This document shows positions 25,986 to 37,440 of a stretch of DNA of 64,000 nt, one piece after another. Position 1 is the stretch's first letter. Every line of letters starts with the position of its first letter. The notes below the pieces were generated by a model. The model did no database searches. It was not told the DNA's origin and saw only the letters and a list, made by a program, of their open reading frames with translations. Made by a program: the position numbers and the translations under genes. Location of the stretch: the NCBI RefSeq assembly GCF_017654505.1, contig NC_054537.1, forward strand, positions 66,164,645-66,228,644, written 5' to 3'. The DNA comes from Polyodon spathula. Taxonomy: Eukaryota > Chordata > Actinopteri > Acipenseriformes > Polyodontidae.

Positions 25986-27121
25986 GAAGTAACAGGCTTC
26001 TACTCCTATATATATTTTCAGTATAGTTCGGAAAAAAAAAAATATATGACTGCAGAATTTGTTTTCATATTTCCAATTGCAGAAATACAGCTTGATTGAC
26101 AGACCCCTGTTTTTTATGCAATCATTTTAATTTTAAAAGAAAGTATGTGCTTTAAATACATTTTATCAGCAGATTGTCTATGATCTGATTGTAATTGATT
26201 ATTCAAGTTTGCCTAAATAACCTCGATACCCTTTCAGACTACTGATAACCTTACTTGTTAATTTAAAACACATTTTCAGTGGAAGGTCATACAGATATAT
26301 TAAAGTCATTGCTTGTCTTCTACATCAAGAATAAATCCTATGCTCGCCATTTTTCTGAACTCCAGTTTTGAAAGTGCCAAATAGCAGTGCTATAAATAAA
26401 AGTGTCATTTATGTAGATGACATCTTATGCTATCAAACCACAGGCATAAATCCTCCATAAAGATTAGAAGGCCATGCTTATCTTCTTACAGACTAATCTG
26501 CTGATGATACATTGTAAGCCTTGTTGTCATTTATTTAATATTGTGGGGAAGGCACAGATCATAAGTCACCTAAACATAGAAAGCCAAAAGGTTTCTGAAA
26601 TGATCTTTTGTCATAAAATAATAATGCTTTAAAGTTGGCAATTTTAGCAGGCTACTAGTATACAACACTTTTTCAAGATGATACAGTACATTGTGAATAA
26701 ATGATGATGAAGCTGTTCTACTATTGTATCAGTCTTCAACTCTGTCACCGAATTTATTGGAAGCTAATTCATTTTACATTGATAATTATACACAGCAATA
26801 AAAGACACACTTGAACAGCTGAAGACCTGTCAGAATCGCTATTTGCTGCCTATATAAGCTGCCACAGTTCATAATTGCAAACTGTTTTTATAGACTATCG
26901 AATTCAGTACAATACAGTACTTGCAGACCTGAGAAAGTGTTGATATTGTAAGTGGTTTAACATTTGATATTTCAAGTGTTACATTTGTAGATCACATAGT
27001 TGCCCTATCCACCATCAATCTGTATTCCCCCAAAGGTTCTTTTTGTTCAGAGTAGTCATCTTTTGTTATTTCAGTATCTGACTTTCAGAAAATTGTGAAA
27101 TATTGATGTATGTGCACAATC
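25986..27121. other. AT-rich non-coding stretch
   Basis: Nothing recognised. Confidence 0.6.
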
Positions 27122-27290
27122 ACAACCTAACCTACCAATTAACCTATCAGTCAACCAAATTTTTGGAAGATAAATCTATATAGTAAATATAACATTATTA
27201 TTATGCATTTCTTAGCAGAGTCTGGGGAGAATCGGAATGCTTGTATATTGTTATAGCAAGGAAATCAAAAAGGAATATAATAAATATAAT
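27122..27290 (+). repeat. Unclassified dispersed repeat, copy 1
   Basis: Shares CAACCTAACCTACCAATT, TTTTTGGAAG, TAAATCT and TATAGCAAGG in the same order with copies at about 48.33 kb (plus) and 40.3-40.4 kb (minus). No coding frame and no recognised SINE head. Boundaries are those of the shared words. Confidence 0.7.
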
Positions 27291-27480
27291 CGTGATTCCC
27301 TGGAATAGAAACGTAACCATTACCTAATTGGTTTTTACCTCCTAAAGACCCAAAACCTGAATATTGTATATCAAAGCTGTCATGCCCGCCCCTGAAGGTA
27401 TAAAGGACTGCACGCACAGATCTCAGCGTCATTTTTCCTTCAAGCCTGCTGCAATCAATTTTAAATTACCCGACTCTACC
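27291..27480 (-). repeat. Possible DIRS terminal repeat
   Basis: GATTCCCTGGAATAGAAACG, ATTGGTTTTTACC and a GTATAAAGGACTGC word look like the ends of fish DIRS elements, and a DIRS reverse transcriptase begins 600 bp away in the orientation that would put its end here. Weak support: no matching repeat from the other end is present. Confidence 0.3.
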
Positions 27481-28091
27481 TGGGCCTCTTTTTTACTACC
27501 CAGGTATCGATTTATTAATTTAAGAATATAAAGAAAATGTAAAAAATATGACAATACAGTTATAAGTGCAGGTCTCCGGCCGGTGTAATAACGGTGTTAC
27601 AATAAGATTTGCATGATTAAGCCTTTTCTTAACTGACAGAATATCAATGTTTTACAGAAAACAATAACACACAGTGAGCGGCAAGTACACCTCAATAATA
27701 AAAACTGCGGCTACTATTCTTCTTGGGAACTAAATCGGAAAGAAAACAACATAACATCCTGTTGGTCTATGCCAGTGATAACTCTGTGATCCGTTAATAA
27801 TAATAACTGCGTGGCTTCCAATAAGGAATGCTTTATCTACAGTTAATGTGCAGATATAGTTTACCAAAATGCTAAAATAAGGTGCCTTTATTTAAAAATA
27901 AATAAGCAAATAAACTAAACAAAAATAAAATAATGTGGCACACATTAATTACTGTAAGTGTGCTTCCTCCTTCATAGTTACAACCAAACAGACACATGAA
28001 CCAATAACTCTTTTACGACTGCCGTCAAAACCCAGCTGGCTCAATTTATGGTAACTATTGCGACAGTCCATAACTCAGTGGCGGTGCTGTA
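27481..28091. other. Non-coding stretch
   Basis: Could be the 3' part of the DIRS element but nothing in it was recognised. Confidence 0.5.
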
Positions 28092-28724
28092 CTACTGCAT
28101 TAGTTTTAAAACTGAAAATAACCTGCTACACCGAGAAGTAGATGGGTAGGCTATTTCCACCAAAAGAGTGCCTTTAGACAATGGTGAGACACTGTCAATA
28201 GGTGGCCCCGGTTCAATGCGGACTGAAAAACCATGCTGTTGTACCAGGTCTGCAGAGGACGCATTCACAGGAAACCCAAAGGTAGCGTCTGAGAAGCTGT
28301 TGCCATCAAGCCCAGAAGTTTTTGGAACGTCACTACCCTGAGCACTCTGTTGAACTGTAATAGCTGTAAACAGGCGGCTATTCTCTGCACTCTGCCATCT
28401 GACAATGGACAGCATGGACCTGGAGTCTAAGCACCCTCCTAGGGAGGAGGATGTCTGAGAAGGCATGAGCTAGATCTTCACATGATTCACTGTAAGGCCG
28501 AACCGTTGAAGGTGACCTGTGACAGGTTCCGTGTCGGTATATGCCTGTGCTGGAGACTGGGCACAAATTAGCCAGTCGTCCAAATAATTGAGTACTCTGA
28601 TGCCTTTGAGTCTCAATGGGACCAGGATAGCTTCTATGCACTTCGAAAAGGCACAGGGAGTTAGAGAGAGGCCAAATGGCAAGACCCAGATCTCATACTC
28701 TGTTCCCTGAAAGGTGAACCGCAG
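28092..28724 (-). pseudogene. DIRS1-like reverse transcriptase/RNase H fragment
   Basis: On the minus strand the region opens at 28724 with LRFTFQGTEYEIWVLPFGLS, then PCAFSKCIEAILVPLRLKG and the catalytic box VLNYLDDWLICAQ, followed by LQRFGLTVNHVK. After frame changes come CLDSRSMLSIVRWQSAENSR and later a LVQQHGFSVRI stretch. This order (FLRF-FQG, LPFGLS-P, YLDDW, G-L-x-x-N, L-x-S-x-x-M) is that of DIRS1-type elements, distinct from the LLDDF copy near 17 kb. Several frameshifts make it inactive. It is cut off at its upstream end exactly where an LTR begins (28725). Confidence 0.85.
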
Positions 28725-29153
28725 TGTGGCAGAGCAGAGCTCTACCCTTTATAGATTTGCAGGGATGGGGTTAAATTCTCCAACCTGCCTGGGTTTAATT
28801 GTATTCAGGTGGCTAGGGTTGATTGGAGTAATTAACAATCAATCAGCACCCAGCTACCTGACATAAAAGGAGGCCTCAGCTTTCCATTTGGGAGAGGAGG
28901 GAGCTGAGGAAGCAAGTTAATGGTTGTGTTTGCTGGTTTTTTGGTTTGCTGTTTTGTGTTTTTTTGAATTTCTGGTCCAGTGAAGGCATTGCCCAGTCTG
29001 TTACCTTTTCTATAAGTTTTGCTTTGTGTTTTTGTGTTTTAAATACCTTTGTTTTGGCCCTTGTGCCATTTTATTTTGTGCATATTTATAATAAAAGTAT
29101 ACATTTTTTGAACTTCAGTCTGTCTCTGGGCCTCCACTCATCAGCCTGTCATA
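28725..29153 (+). mobile_element. Solo LTR abutting the DIRS fragment
   Basis: Begins TGTGGCAGAGCAGAGC and ends CTGTCATA (probably once CTGTCACA), giving inverted ends. CATAAAAGG near 28862 is a promoter candidate and AATAAA at 29090-29095 a polyadenylation signal. No target duplication is visible, and the DIRS frame does not resume recognisably on the far side. The LTR therefore either inserted with a deletion or the DIRS part beyond it has decayed. Confidence 0.75.
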
Positions 29154-29244
29154 CTTGTTGTTAGACGTGGGATATAGCGCTTCCAGGACGCTCAGAGCAA
29201 TACTGCAGGTTTTGAAATATACTTTGCTTTTTTTGTTTTGTTGT

Positions 29245-29901
29245 TGTGACAGAAATACAATGATTCTTGGTTGTAAATCTCCCTCCTGACCTGTGAGGGC
29301 GCTAAGCAGTGAGAACAAAGTTCCTTGGACGGGCTGGCCTGACAGTTCTTTTCCAGGGTTCAAGGGAAGTCGGACAGCTAGAAAGGGGGCGGAAGGGAAA
29401 CGACGTGGCAACCGTAGATTGGAGAGGCAGTTGCACTCGTTTACCAAGGGGTCATGTGTGACAGCATAAAAGGAAACAGAGAATCGCAATCTGTTCTTTC
29501 ACATTATTTTGTGATGCTAGAACCGAGAAGGACTGTGAGAGACCCTAAAAAAATATTGTATCATGAGTGTTTGTTTTTTTGTAATTGTCTTGTCTTGTAC
29601 GTTACCAGACAGCTAACACAGTTCTGGAGCTGTCACCAAGGGCCAGCACTAAGCCGGAACAGCACCACTCCAATTGTCACTAAGTAAACCCACCACGAGC
29701 ACTACTGCACACACCCAGGACTGGTGAACATGTATGTATTATTGTAGGGTGGATATTATTGCACACCGTTGTTATTGGTTTGGTCACCAGACCTGGAATA
29801 TAAAATAAAAACATTTCCAGACCGGATTACAATTATCTCTGTCTGCTCTTTGAAGCAATGCATCACTCCTGCACTTGTTTCCACTCAGCCATTTTGCCAC
29901 A
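29245..29901 (+). mobile_element. Solo LTR, family A
   Basis: TGTGACAG start and GCCACA end, 657 bp. TATA-like GCATAAAAGG near 29464 and AAATAAAA near 29803 mark U3-R-U5. It matches 23395-24126 across its length. Flanks GTTGT and GTCAT agree at three of five positions. It contains no coding region. Confidence 0.85.
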
Positions 29902-30179
29902 GTCATTAATTTTTGGTATTTTACATCCAATGCTGACAACTAGATATTAGCAACCTAACTGTACAGTACAGGTCACAGAAAAGCCAATACAAAAGCACTG
30001 ATAGGCTGATTAAAACATTGTTGTCATGTGAACAGTAAACAAGAAAGTTAATCGCTTTTATTTTTTAAATGGTAGCTTTCTAAGGACTTTTGTTTATATA
30101 ACTTTGTTTTTCTTTAATTTCCTCTTTCTGTGTCAGTTAAAACACATGCAGTTGCTATTTAGGACTACTATGCTTTTTC

Positions 30180-30469
30180 ATACCTGTCAATTTTTGAAAA
30201 TACAAAATTGGGAGTGGGGGGGGGTGGGGGTGTGGTGCAATCCGTGATACCTTTTTTACTGTTACCTAAACCCTGCTAGGTACAGACGGGGATTGCAGTA
30301 ACCACACACTGGCCAAGAATTATGCAGACATTAAAGGTTTGCTGACATAAGGGGGTTTAACAGTAGAGTTTGGAGCAAAATATGGGAGAAAATCTGTCCT
30401 GGGAGATGTCCGGGAGAAGGGTCCAAAATAAGCGAGACTCCTATTGAATACGGGAGAGTTGACAGGTCT
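30180..30469. mobile_element. hAT-like MITE, direct repeat GCTTTTT
   Basis: Ends ACCTGTCAA and TTGACAGGTCT are inverted. The direct repeat GCTTTTT occurs just outside both ends (30172-30178 and 30470-30476), with the eighth base differing, close to the 8-bp duplication of hAT elements. The 290-bp interior has GGGAGA-rich words and no transposase. A G-rich tract (30210-30235) lies inside. Confidence 0.7.
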
Positions 30470-30861
30470 GCTTTTTATAATTAAATTGTTAAATTATCAG
30501 AGTTGCTGATTGTGCCACTAAATAAACCTGCTTTCAGCGGGTCGTAACGCAGTGCTCAATTGTCTATTTGGGACCCCATTGCGATGTCAACAGAATAGCT
30601 TTGGCGAATATGTTAATGATACCATACCTCTATATGTCTTCAGAATACCATTTTAGCGCAGCTCCATTTACATGTGCCACAGAATCTGTGGCCAGCGCTG
30701 TACGCGCTTGCACTCACATTTGCATTGTGATCAAAATACAGCTCTAGATAAGTCTCTCTCTAACTCAAAATGCCCCCACAGAATCCATCAGATGACTACT
30801 AATTTCATTGTTAATCATTTTTCAGTAGGCACCTGGAGATCATTACACACTGGTGGAAGAT

Positions 30862-31420
30862 TGTGGCAAAGTGGTTTGTAGTGTGCAGGTGTAGAGTTGA
30901 TGCAATGCTCAAACAGATGACAGACAACAAAGTTCATGGTCCAAACAGTCCTTTATTATTTTATAGTCCTGGCTGTTTGGCGATCGTAAATAATAGTAAC
31001 TGGCAATACACAACAATGTGTAATGCACATTTAAAATCACAGGATTCCGTCCCAAAATAATAAACCGAATACAAACATGAGTGCTATACATGGTGAAATA
31101 CAATTTAGAGTGAACAGTAGTGAAGTGCTGTCTGGGTTTGGTGCTGGCCTTTAGCGACAGCTCCCAGATTGTGTTAGCTGTCTAAAGAAGACAAACAAGT
31201 ACAATTAAAGAATGACAAACAAACAAACACAAAACACTCATGGCTATTTTACAGTCCTTCAGTGATTCTCACGCAACCATAACAAAGGAACAATTCGCTT
31301 TGCCACATCCTCTTTTCTACCTTCAGCCACACCCCCTTGTTTAGCGGTGCAATCGCTTTTCCTCCAATCCCCACCCCCTTTTTATATGGCCGACTTCCAC
31401 CTATCCCTGTAATGAACTCG
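30862..31420 (-). mobile_element. LTR fragment, family A, minus strand
   Basis: TGTGGCAAAG at 30862 is the inverse of the family A end. Reading right to left, AGGTGGAAGTCGGCCAT, an AAAGGGGGTGG word and GAGTGTTTTGTGTTTG match the plus-strand copies. The U3 start is missing beyond about 31420. It also shares CAATACACAACAATGTGTAA with the LTR at 56992-57718. Confidence 0.8.
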
Positions 31421-31855
31421 ATGGATTTTACTCTATAGTCCATTGTGTATAATCCTGTTGCGATTATCTTCATTTGGGGGCAATAATTGGAATACAAGTT
31501 AAAACCAAATTAGTAGTTGGGATTAATTCTCTAGATAACTAAATTAAGTAAATATCTGAAGAAACTTGTGTTAAAGAAGAAGTAATATCTTTGCACTAAC
31601 TGCATCCCTATTTTTTTTTTTTGGTTACCTTTGATTTATTCATTTATATGATTTATATAAAAGGTACTAAATTGTAAGATATGTAAGCAATAATCTATGA
31701 TAGGGAGTGCGGTAAGACATATCTTATGCACACCTGGTTGTGTTGTGAGGCACAAGGCCATAGACCGAGAGTGCCTTCAACCACACAGAACTTTATTTTA
31801 TATAAAGAAAACATTTTCAAAGTTTATATTAAGTTTTATGTACGTGATGCATCTT
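31421..31855. other. Non-coding stretch
   Basis: Nothing recognised. Confidence 0.6.
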
Positions 31856-31945
31856 TGTGACAGAGAAAGAATAAATTTTGGTTGTTAATCTCTTTCCCAA
31901 TCAGTGAGGGCGCTGTATAAAGATGGAAGAGAGCACGTAGAAAAT
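31856..31945 (+). mobile_element. LTR fragment, family A, first ~90 bp
   Basis: TGTGACAGAGAAAGAATAAA, TTTTGGTTGTTAATCTC and GTGAGGGCGCT correspond to the first 90 bases of the family A LTR. After about 31945 the match is lost. Confidence 0.7.
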
Positions 31946-33990
31946 AGGACAAACACAAGCTTAAATACATTTAGTATAACCAATCAGAGAAGCTCTTGGC
32001 AACTTCTTAGGATTGGTTAATTCGATAAAGAGGATGAATGCAGAAACCCTCTGCATTCAAATTCTGTAATCCGAACAACAACAACAACATAGGAGGTTTG
32101 TTGCAGGGAGCTGACGTCACTGCCTTGTGGCTTTTGCTGGTGCATTGCTGTCACATGTGAACACCTTGTTGGGTCAAATAAAAAACGGTTCAGCAAGTAG
32201 ATACAGTATTTCATTTGTGTTATTGTGCAACAGCAGTACAATATTAATGCTTTGTTTGTAATTATTCTGTATATTTTTGTTTGTGATGTGCAGTATGAAA
32301 TAAAACAAACAGTAATTCAAAGTGCCCATGTATTTTGCAGCTAAGGCATACACAGTACAGTGATATATTCGAATCCGCAGTATAGCAAGGGGAGGCCTGA
32401 GTGTATTACCAAAGTGTACTTTCCATTGTATCCACTAGATGTCGCTGCTGCCCATTAACCCTTAAAATGCCAGTCCTTTCAATTTCCAGGAAGTCTCTTT
32501 CCAGTATGATAAATTAATCAAGTTCCTTTGAAGCTTGAAGAAGGTGAGATTTTCTCGTGGTGTGGCAGATAAGAGGTTAGATCCGTTTCTTTCTTTACAT
32601 AAACAAATGCTAAGTGTCTTTTAAGGGGGAGGGAAGATTTTGGACTATAAAACACAGAATGGCTCTCTAGTATTAGGTTTTATTAAGCTCAATTCCCAAT
32701 TAAATATAAAGATCAAAAATATCATTACACTTAAACTCTCTTATAATAAAAGGGCAACAGCAGCTGCTGCATTGGGTGAAGTTTGACCTTAAGGGCCTAT
32801 TCCCATTTACCTTGACTGTCTAAATACAGGTTATGTTAAAGTTTTATTTTTCTGTGACATTCAGAATGGCTGTTCAGAATTCAATTACAGTACTGCAGCT
32901 GCATTGAACGATCTTGACCAGGGCATCTGGGAGATAATAGTGCTGCAGATCAATAACCCAGATGCCTCCACTAAACGCAGACTAATGGCCAAGGTTAAAC
33001 AAATTTTGTAGGATAGAGTTCAGGAATAATACCAAAATATATATGTTTTTGTTTATTGTTTTAAAGCTTTGAAATGCAATTGTGATTTAGTTATATGATG
33101 TAATATTTGTGGAAAGTGATATTACTGTAAATTAATATTACTTATGTGTTTGCTAGAATACCCTTAAAAAATATATTTTTGTAAAATTAGTCAAAAGCCA
33201 CTGGTTGCTTTTCTTACAACATGTTGTTCTGACAACATAAAAAATGCTGTACAGTAATCCGTTTATCAGCCATGATCAGTCTCTTCAGCAACATTAGTTT
33301 ATTATTGAACAGAAAAGATTAGTTCAGAGATTGTAGATCCTACCAAAGTTTTTTTACACTGTGTTGTATGTGCTCCGTGCTCTGGGAAATGTCACATGAA
33401 CTGTTCGGTGTGTTGTTATGTAAATAAATCCTGTTCACCTGTGGGGCGTATCAACCTAAACCTCCATCTCGATCTCCTGCCTGTCACTCAGCAGTGAATG
33501 CACGCACCCACACGGCAGACATCTTCATAAACAAGGGATTTAGGGGAGCTTCCTAATAAATGCTGACTCTCAAAACAGTAGTTGTGTGAATACAGTAATT
33601 GTTACAGCTCTGTATAATGGTATTTAAAACAGGATTCATTTATCCACCTTTTTACATATCCACCCTTACTCTGGTCCCACCAGAGTCAGATATGTGACGG
33701 GTTACTGTAATACTGAAATATTGTTGCGTGTATCTCTGGTGGGAATGTAAAGTATAAAAATAATTAATTCAGAAGCAGTTATAAGGCATGGCCCCCTTAT
33801 GCCACCATAATGCTATTCCACGACTACTCATTCTCTGTAAAAGGGAGAACACTAATAGCACTATATCTTAACTACAGCTCCCGATTACATATTTATAAAT
33901 GGGGAGCACTGTACTCAGCATTTGGTTCTGCACAGTTTTTGGACTAAACTGAGCAGAGGTTAATTTGTAGCTACCCTTGTTGTAGAACAT
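31946..33990. other. Non-coding stretch
   Basis: No gene seen. A CTCF-like word is at 32432-32447. AAATAAATCCTGTTCACC near 33423 followed by a C-rich tail may be the end of another decayed LTR, not classified. Confidence 0.5.
32432..32447 (+). promoter_or_regulatory. CTCF-motif-like site
   Basis: CCACTAGATGTCGCTG fits the vertebrate CTCF core CCASYAGRKGGCRS with one mismatch (T for the first G of GGC). A single motif match is weak evidence for binding. Confidence 0.3.
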
Positions 33991-34587
33991 TGTGACAGAG
34001 CACAGGCTCTGCACATGGAGGTGCCCAGGTGTGTGTGGGTGAGTATGTTTGTCTGTGAGTGAGAGTTTGGTGGCTGGTGGCCATCTTACTGAAGGGGCCA
34101 AGATGACCACTGTTTGCACAGCCACATGGTTTGATTGTTAGATTGAATGAATAATTGTTTGATTGAGAGTGAATGGAAAAGTGTGGGATGTTGCCAGGTG
34201 GTGATTGGGTGACTGACTGAATCAATCAGGACCCTGGCCACATAGTATAAAAAGGAACAAAAGAGTTTTGTTAGAGGTGAGGTGATGTGATTAGAGGAGA
34301 TGAGAGAAGAGGAGAGAAGAGAAGAAGAGAGAAGATGAGAGAAGATGTGAGGTTGTGTTGAAGCGAGATGGAGAGTGAGTGCAGAGTGGAAAGAAAAAGA
34401 GACAAAGCAAGAAAAAGTGCACCGGAAAGCCATAGCTTGGGTGTGGTATTGTGCTTATTTTGAAGTTTTTTATTTGTAGTTTTGTTCAAACCTTTATTTC
34501 GTTCCTGTGATTTTTGCTTGTTTTGTTATATGTGATTTACTAAAAGTATGCAAAATATTTGTAAACTGCAGTTCTAAGTGAGGGTCT
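33991..34587 (+). mobile_element. LTR, truncated at its 3' end
   Basis: Starts TGTGACAGAGCACAGGCTCT. TATAAAAA at 34246-34253 is preceded by CCAATCA-like words and followed by a purine-rich GAGAAGA tract (about 34294-34350). The typical CTGTCACA end is not found before the next LTR begins near 34588. Confidence 0.65.
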
Positions 34588-35260
34588 GAAGCAGGGAGGT
34601 AGGAAAGCCCTACTGTTTTAAATGTATTGTTTGTTTATTTTTAGAACAGGCTCTCCCCCTCCGCCCCTGTGCTAATTTGTGTTTTGTATTATGATTTCTT
34701 TATTTATATATATGACAGCGTAACCACGTGTTATGATTTATTATTATATGTATTTGTATATATGACGGCGTAGCTGTACGTTTTGTTTTGTTATTGTTTT
34801 GACGGCGGGGCAGTATGTTTTGTTTTTGTATTTTATGTTGCAGAGTGGATGGGAAGCCCACCCATGTTAATAATTAGACCTCGTGCAGAAGGTGGCCATC
34901 TCCTGAATTAATGAAGTGATTAATTTGTTGCTAAATGGGAGATGGTCACCTGTATAAATACCTGCAGCTCTCTGCACTCCGGATGGGTGTTCGGAGTTGT
35001 GAACGAGAGTGGAAGAGGAGAGTAAGAAAATAAAAAGAAAAACTAAACTGAAACTTGAAGGATCCATGAAGGCTACTGCCCAGCCGGACCTTAAGGGTTA
35101 TTATTGTGTTTGTGATTTGTTTTTGTTCTGTGAGCAGTGTTTTTGTTTAAATATTTTATTTTATTTGTGTTCTTTAATAAACGTCTTTTTGCAACTGCAG
35201 TTACATGTGTGTTCTTCCTGATTCTGGCCTGACATCACCGCTAAGCCATAGCCTGTCACA
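34588..35260 (+). mobile_element. LTR, family B (ends CTGTCACA)
   Basis: The left part GCAGGGAGGTAGGAAAGCCC matches the inverted right end of the LTR at 48773-49757. TATAAATA (34953-34960) and AATAAA (35176-35181) give a plausible U3-R-U5 layout, and the end GCCTGTCACA is intact at 35260. U3 contains three spaced GAC(A/G)GCG subrepeats. The left boundary is approximate and no target duplication was found. Confidence 0.7.
34711..34840 (+). repeat. Short U3 subrepeats around GACGGCG
   Basis: TATATATGACAGCG, TATATATGACGGCG and TTTTGACGGCG occur at about 34709, 34758 and 34797, each followed by G(C)TA/GT and a T/A-rich spacer. Three diverged units of 37-50 bp. Confidence 0.65.
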
Positions 35261-36805
35261 GGGTCGCATGTTGCAAGGGATGCTAAGCCATAAACATCCA
35301 TATGCCCAAACAACGAAATAAATAAATGCACACATTCTATTGGGAACAGGGAAATGAACAGAGGTTACTCAAACCCCTCCATTAATTATTTTATAAGGAA
35401 GAAAAAAGTGATTACAGGCAGTGTAAAATTAGCTGTAGAGGCAAGTGGCAGCTGCAGTGACTGCAGAGTGGCAACAGGATAATCACAGGGAAAAGACAAT
35501 AAACCAGTCCCTCATGCTTCATCAGGAGATTACTTACTGTCACAAAGACACATTCACATTTAAGCAGGAATAATTTATGAAAATAAACTCACAAGAGTCA
35601 AGGGGCCACTAATTGCTAATGTGACATTGTAACTGCTATCAGCCAATCCTCAAGCAGTTGGTGGCAAATTACCTCATCAGCTGAATGCCTGATAAGAGTG
35701 ATTTTTCATGGTTCCAGGACAGCAAAAATAGCAGTAATAATCTGATGTATTTTTATGTTTTTCTCCAAAACTATTTCAAGACCAGTAAGATTACATCTGT
35801 CAAATCCTGCATTTCACTTGTGTTCTGATTATTAAAACATGTATCAAACATTGTATTATAATTTCAAAAATTAATTGAATATTTATACTGTAGTTTGGGT
35901 GACTGCAGTAGGCACATCTAAATATAATAGATATATAACACTATATATGAATGCAAATGCACAATACATATTCCTATTGTTACTGGCAATTCAAAATGTG
36001 TACTGTTTATAATAAAAAGCAAAACAGCAAGCAGTGATAACTTACAACTTTTTATTTTCTTAAACAAACTTGTTATATTGATTAACCCGTGTACTGTAGT
36101 TTGTAGTATGCAATGTGCAATTCTGACAATCATATTGTCACAGTCTGTGCAAGTAAATGATTCCGAAAAGGCTAGTCCCCCTTCCCACCCTTTGAAAACT
36201 ACCCATAAAAACATATATATGTATACATATAGCTTCTGCTGTAGCATTTACAGTAGTCCCACCTGCCAGATATGCTTTATGAAACACAGCATGTAGTACT
36301 GCTAAACCCCACTGTGAAGTACAGGAACAGTGCGATGGAATGTAAGATTATGTACATAACTACACAATAGAGCCATCATTATCAATTTTAAATACCTCAG
36401 CTGAACATCTACTGTGCTAACCCTATCAGTACATAGTTAGTTGCCTTTCATACTGTAGACATCATAGGTCACTGAATTTGATGGGCTTGGAATTTGAGCT
36501 TTACCACTAGGATACTGCCATAATTAATAATAATAATACAAAAAAAAAAAAAAAAAAAAACTGGCACATTCTTTGAAACTAGTTCTGGTGATATTTTTTT
36601 TGGCAAGTGTATTGGGTAGGTTTTTTCTTTATGAAAACATGTGGAGTAAAAATCTTTGAGAATCTACAATACATAATGTGCACACAAGGTAGATAGAAGT
36701 ACATTTAAAATACACACCTGTTTTAAGGCCTATCTTTATATACAGTACAGCTTAAACAGTGTAACAGCTGATAACATTGTCATCGTGATACTAAAAATAC
36801 ATGTC
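35261..36805. other. AT-rich non-coding stretch
   Basis: No gene or matched repeat. An A21 homopolymer lies at about 36540-36560. Confidence 0.6.
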
Positions 36806-37320
36806 TGTGACAAGCATGACTTGTGGTGATGTCAGACCAGGAAGAGAGACACAATTCTGCGAGGTATGAAGCACTGCTGCGTGCGTTTATTGTAAATAAA
36901 AGCTTTGTACAAAACAGAAACAAAAACAAAACAGCAGGTTGGCCAAAATAAACAGACAGTATATTTAAACAAGTAGCGTGCTGGTTTATAGCAAGCACGA
37001 GTAGCAATTTTTTTCATCTATACTTTTTATAGATCTCTTTCTTATGTTCCTACTCTGAACAACCAACCCTAGTTAGCAAACGCTGTTGAATTTTTTATTG
37101 TGGTCAAGGGATTAATGGCCACCAATCACCTAGTTTATCCCAGATTTTCTCATCTGCACGGCCGACGCATTCTCACGAGATGTAGTCTGGCAGAAATGAA
37201 AAGCAAACATCGCCTCTGCCAAACTACATTAAATTATAACAATAGAACACACATAAAACATTTAAATAATAATACTACAACTCAAATACAAAATAAACAA
37301 AAGAAGCACAGGAGCAGTTG
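36806..37320 (-). mobile_element. LTR fragment, family B, minus strand
   Basis: TGTGACAAGCATGACTTG opens the inverted end, followed by GATGTCAGACCAGG. Reading leftward on the minus strand, the CTGCCAGACTACATCTCGTG region corresponds to the one in the LTR at 63239. The inverted TATA word (CTATAAAAAGTATAG) is near 37028. The outer U3 limit is approximate. Confidence 0.65.
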
Positions 37321-37440
37321 GTAAACATGTTGGTACCTAAAAAAAAAAACCCTGCATGAATTGCATATTTACTCGGGTATCTTGGCCAAACACTTAAATG
37401 CTACTTTACAATGGTTTTAATTCTTAAATGCTGCAATCAT

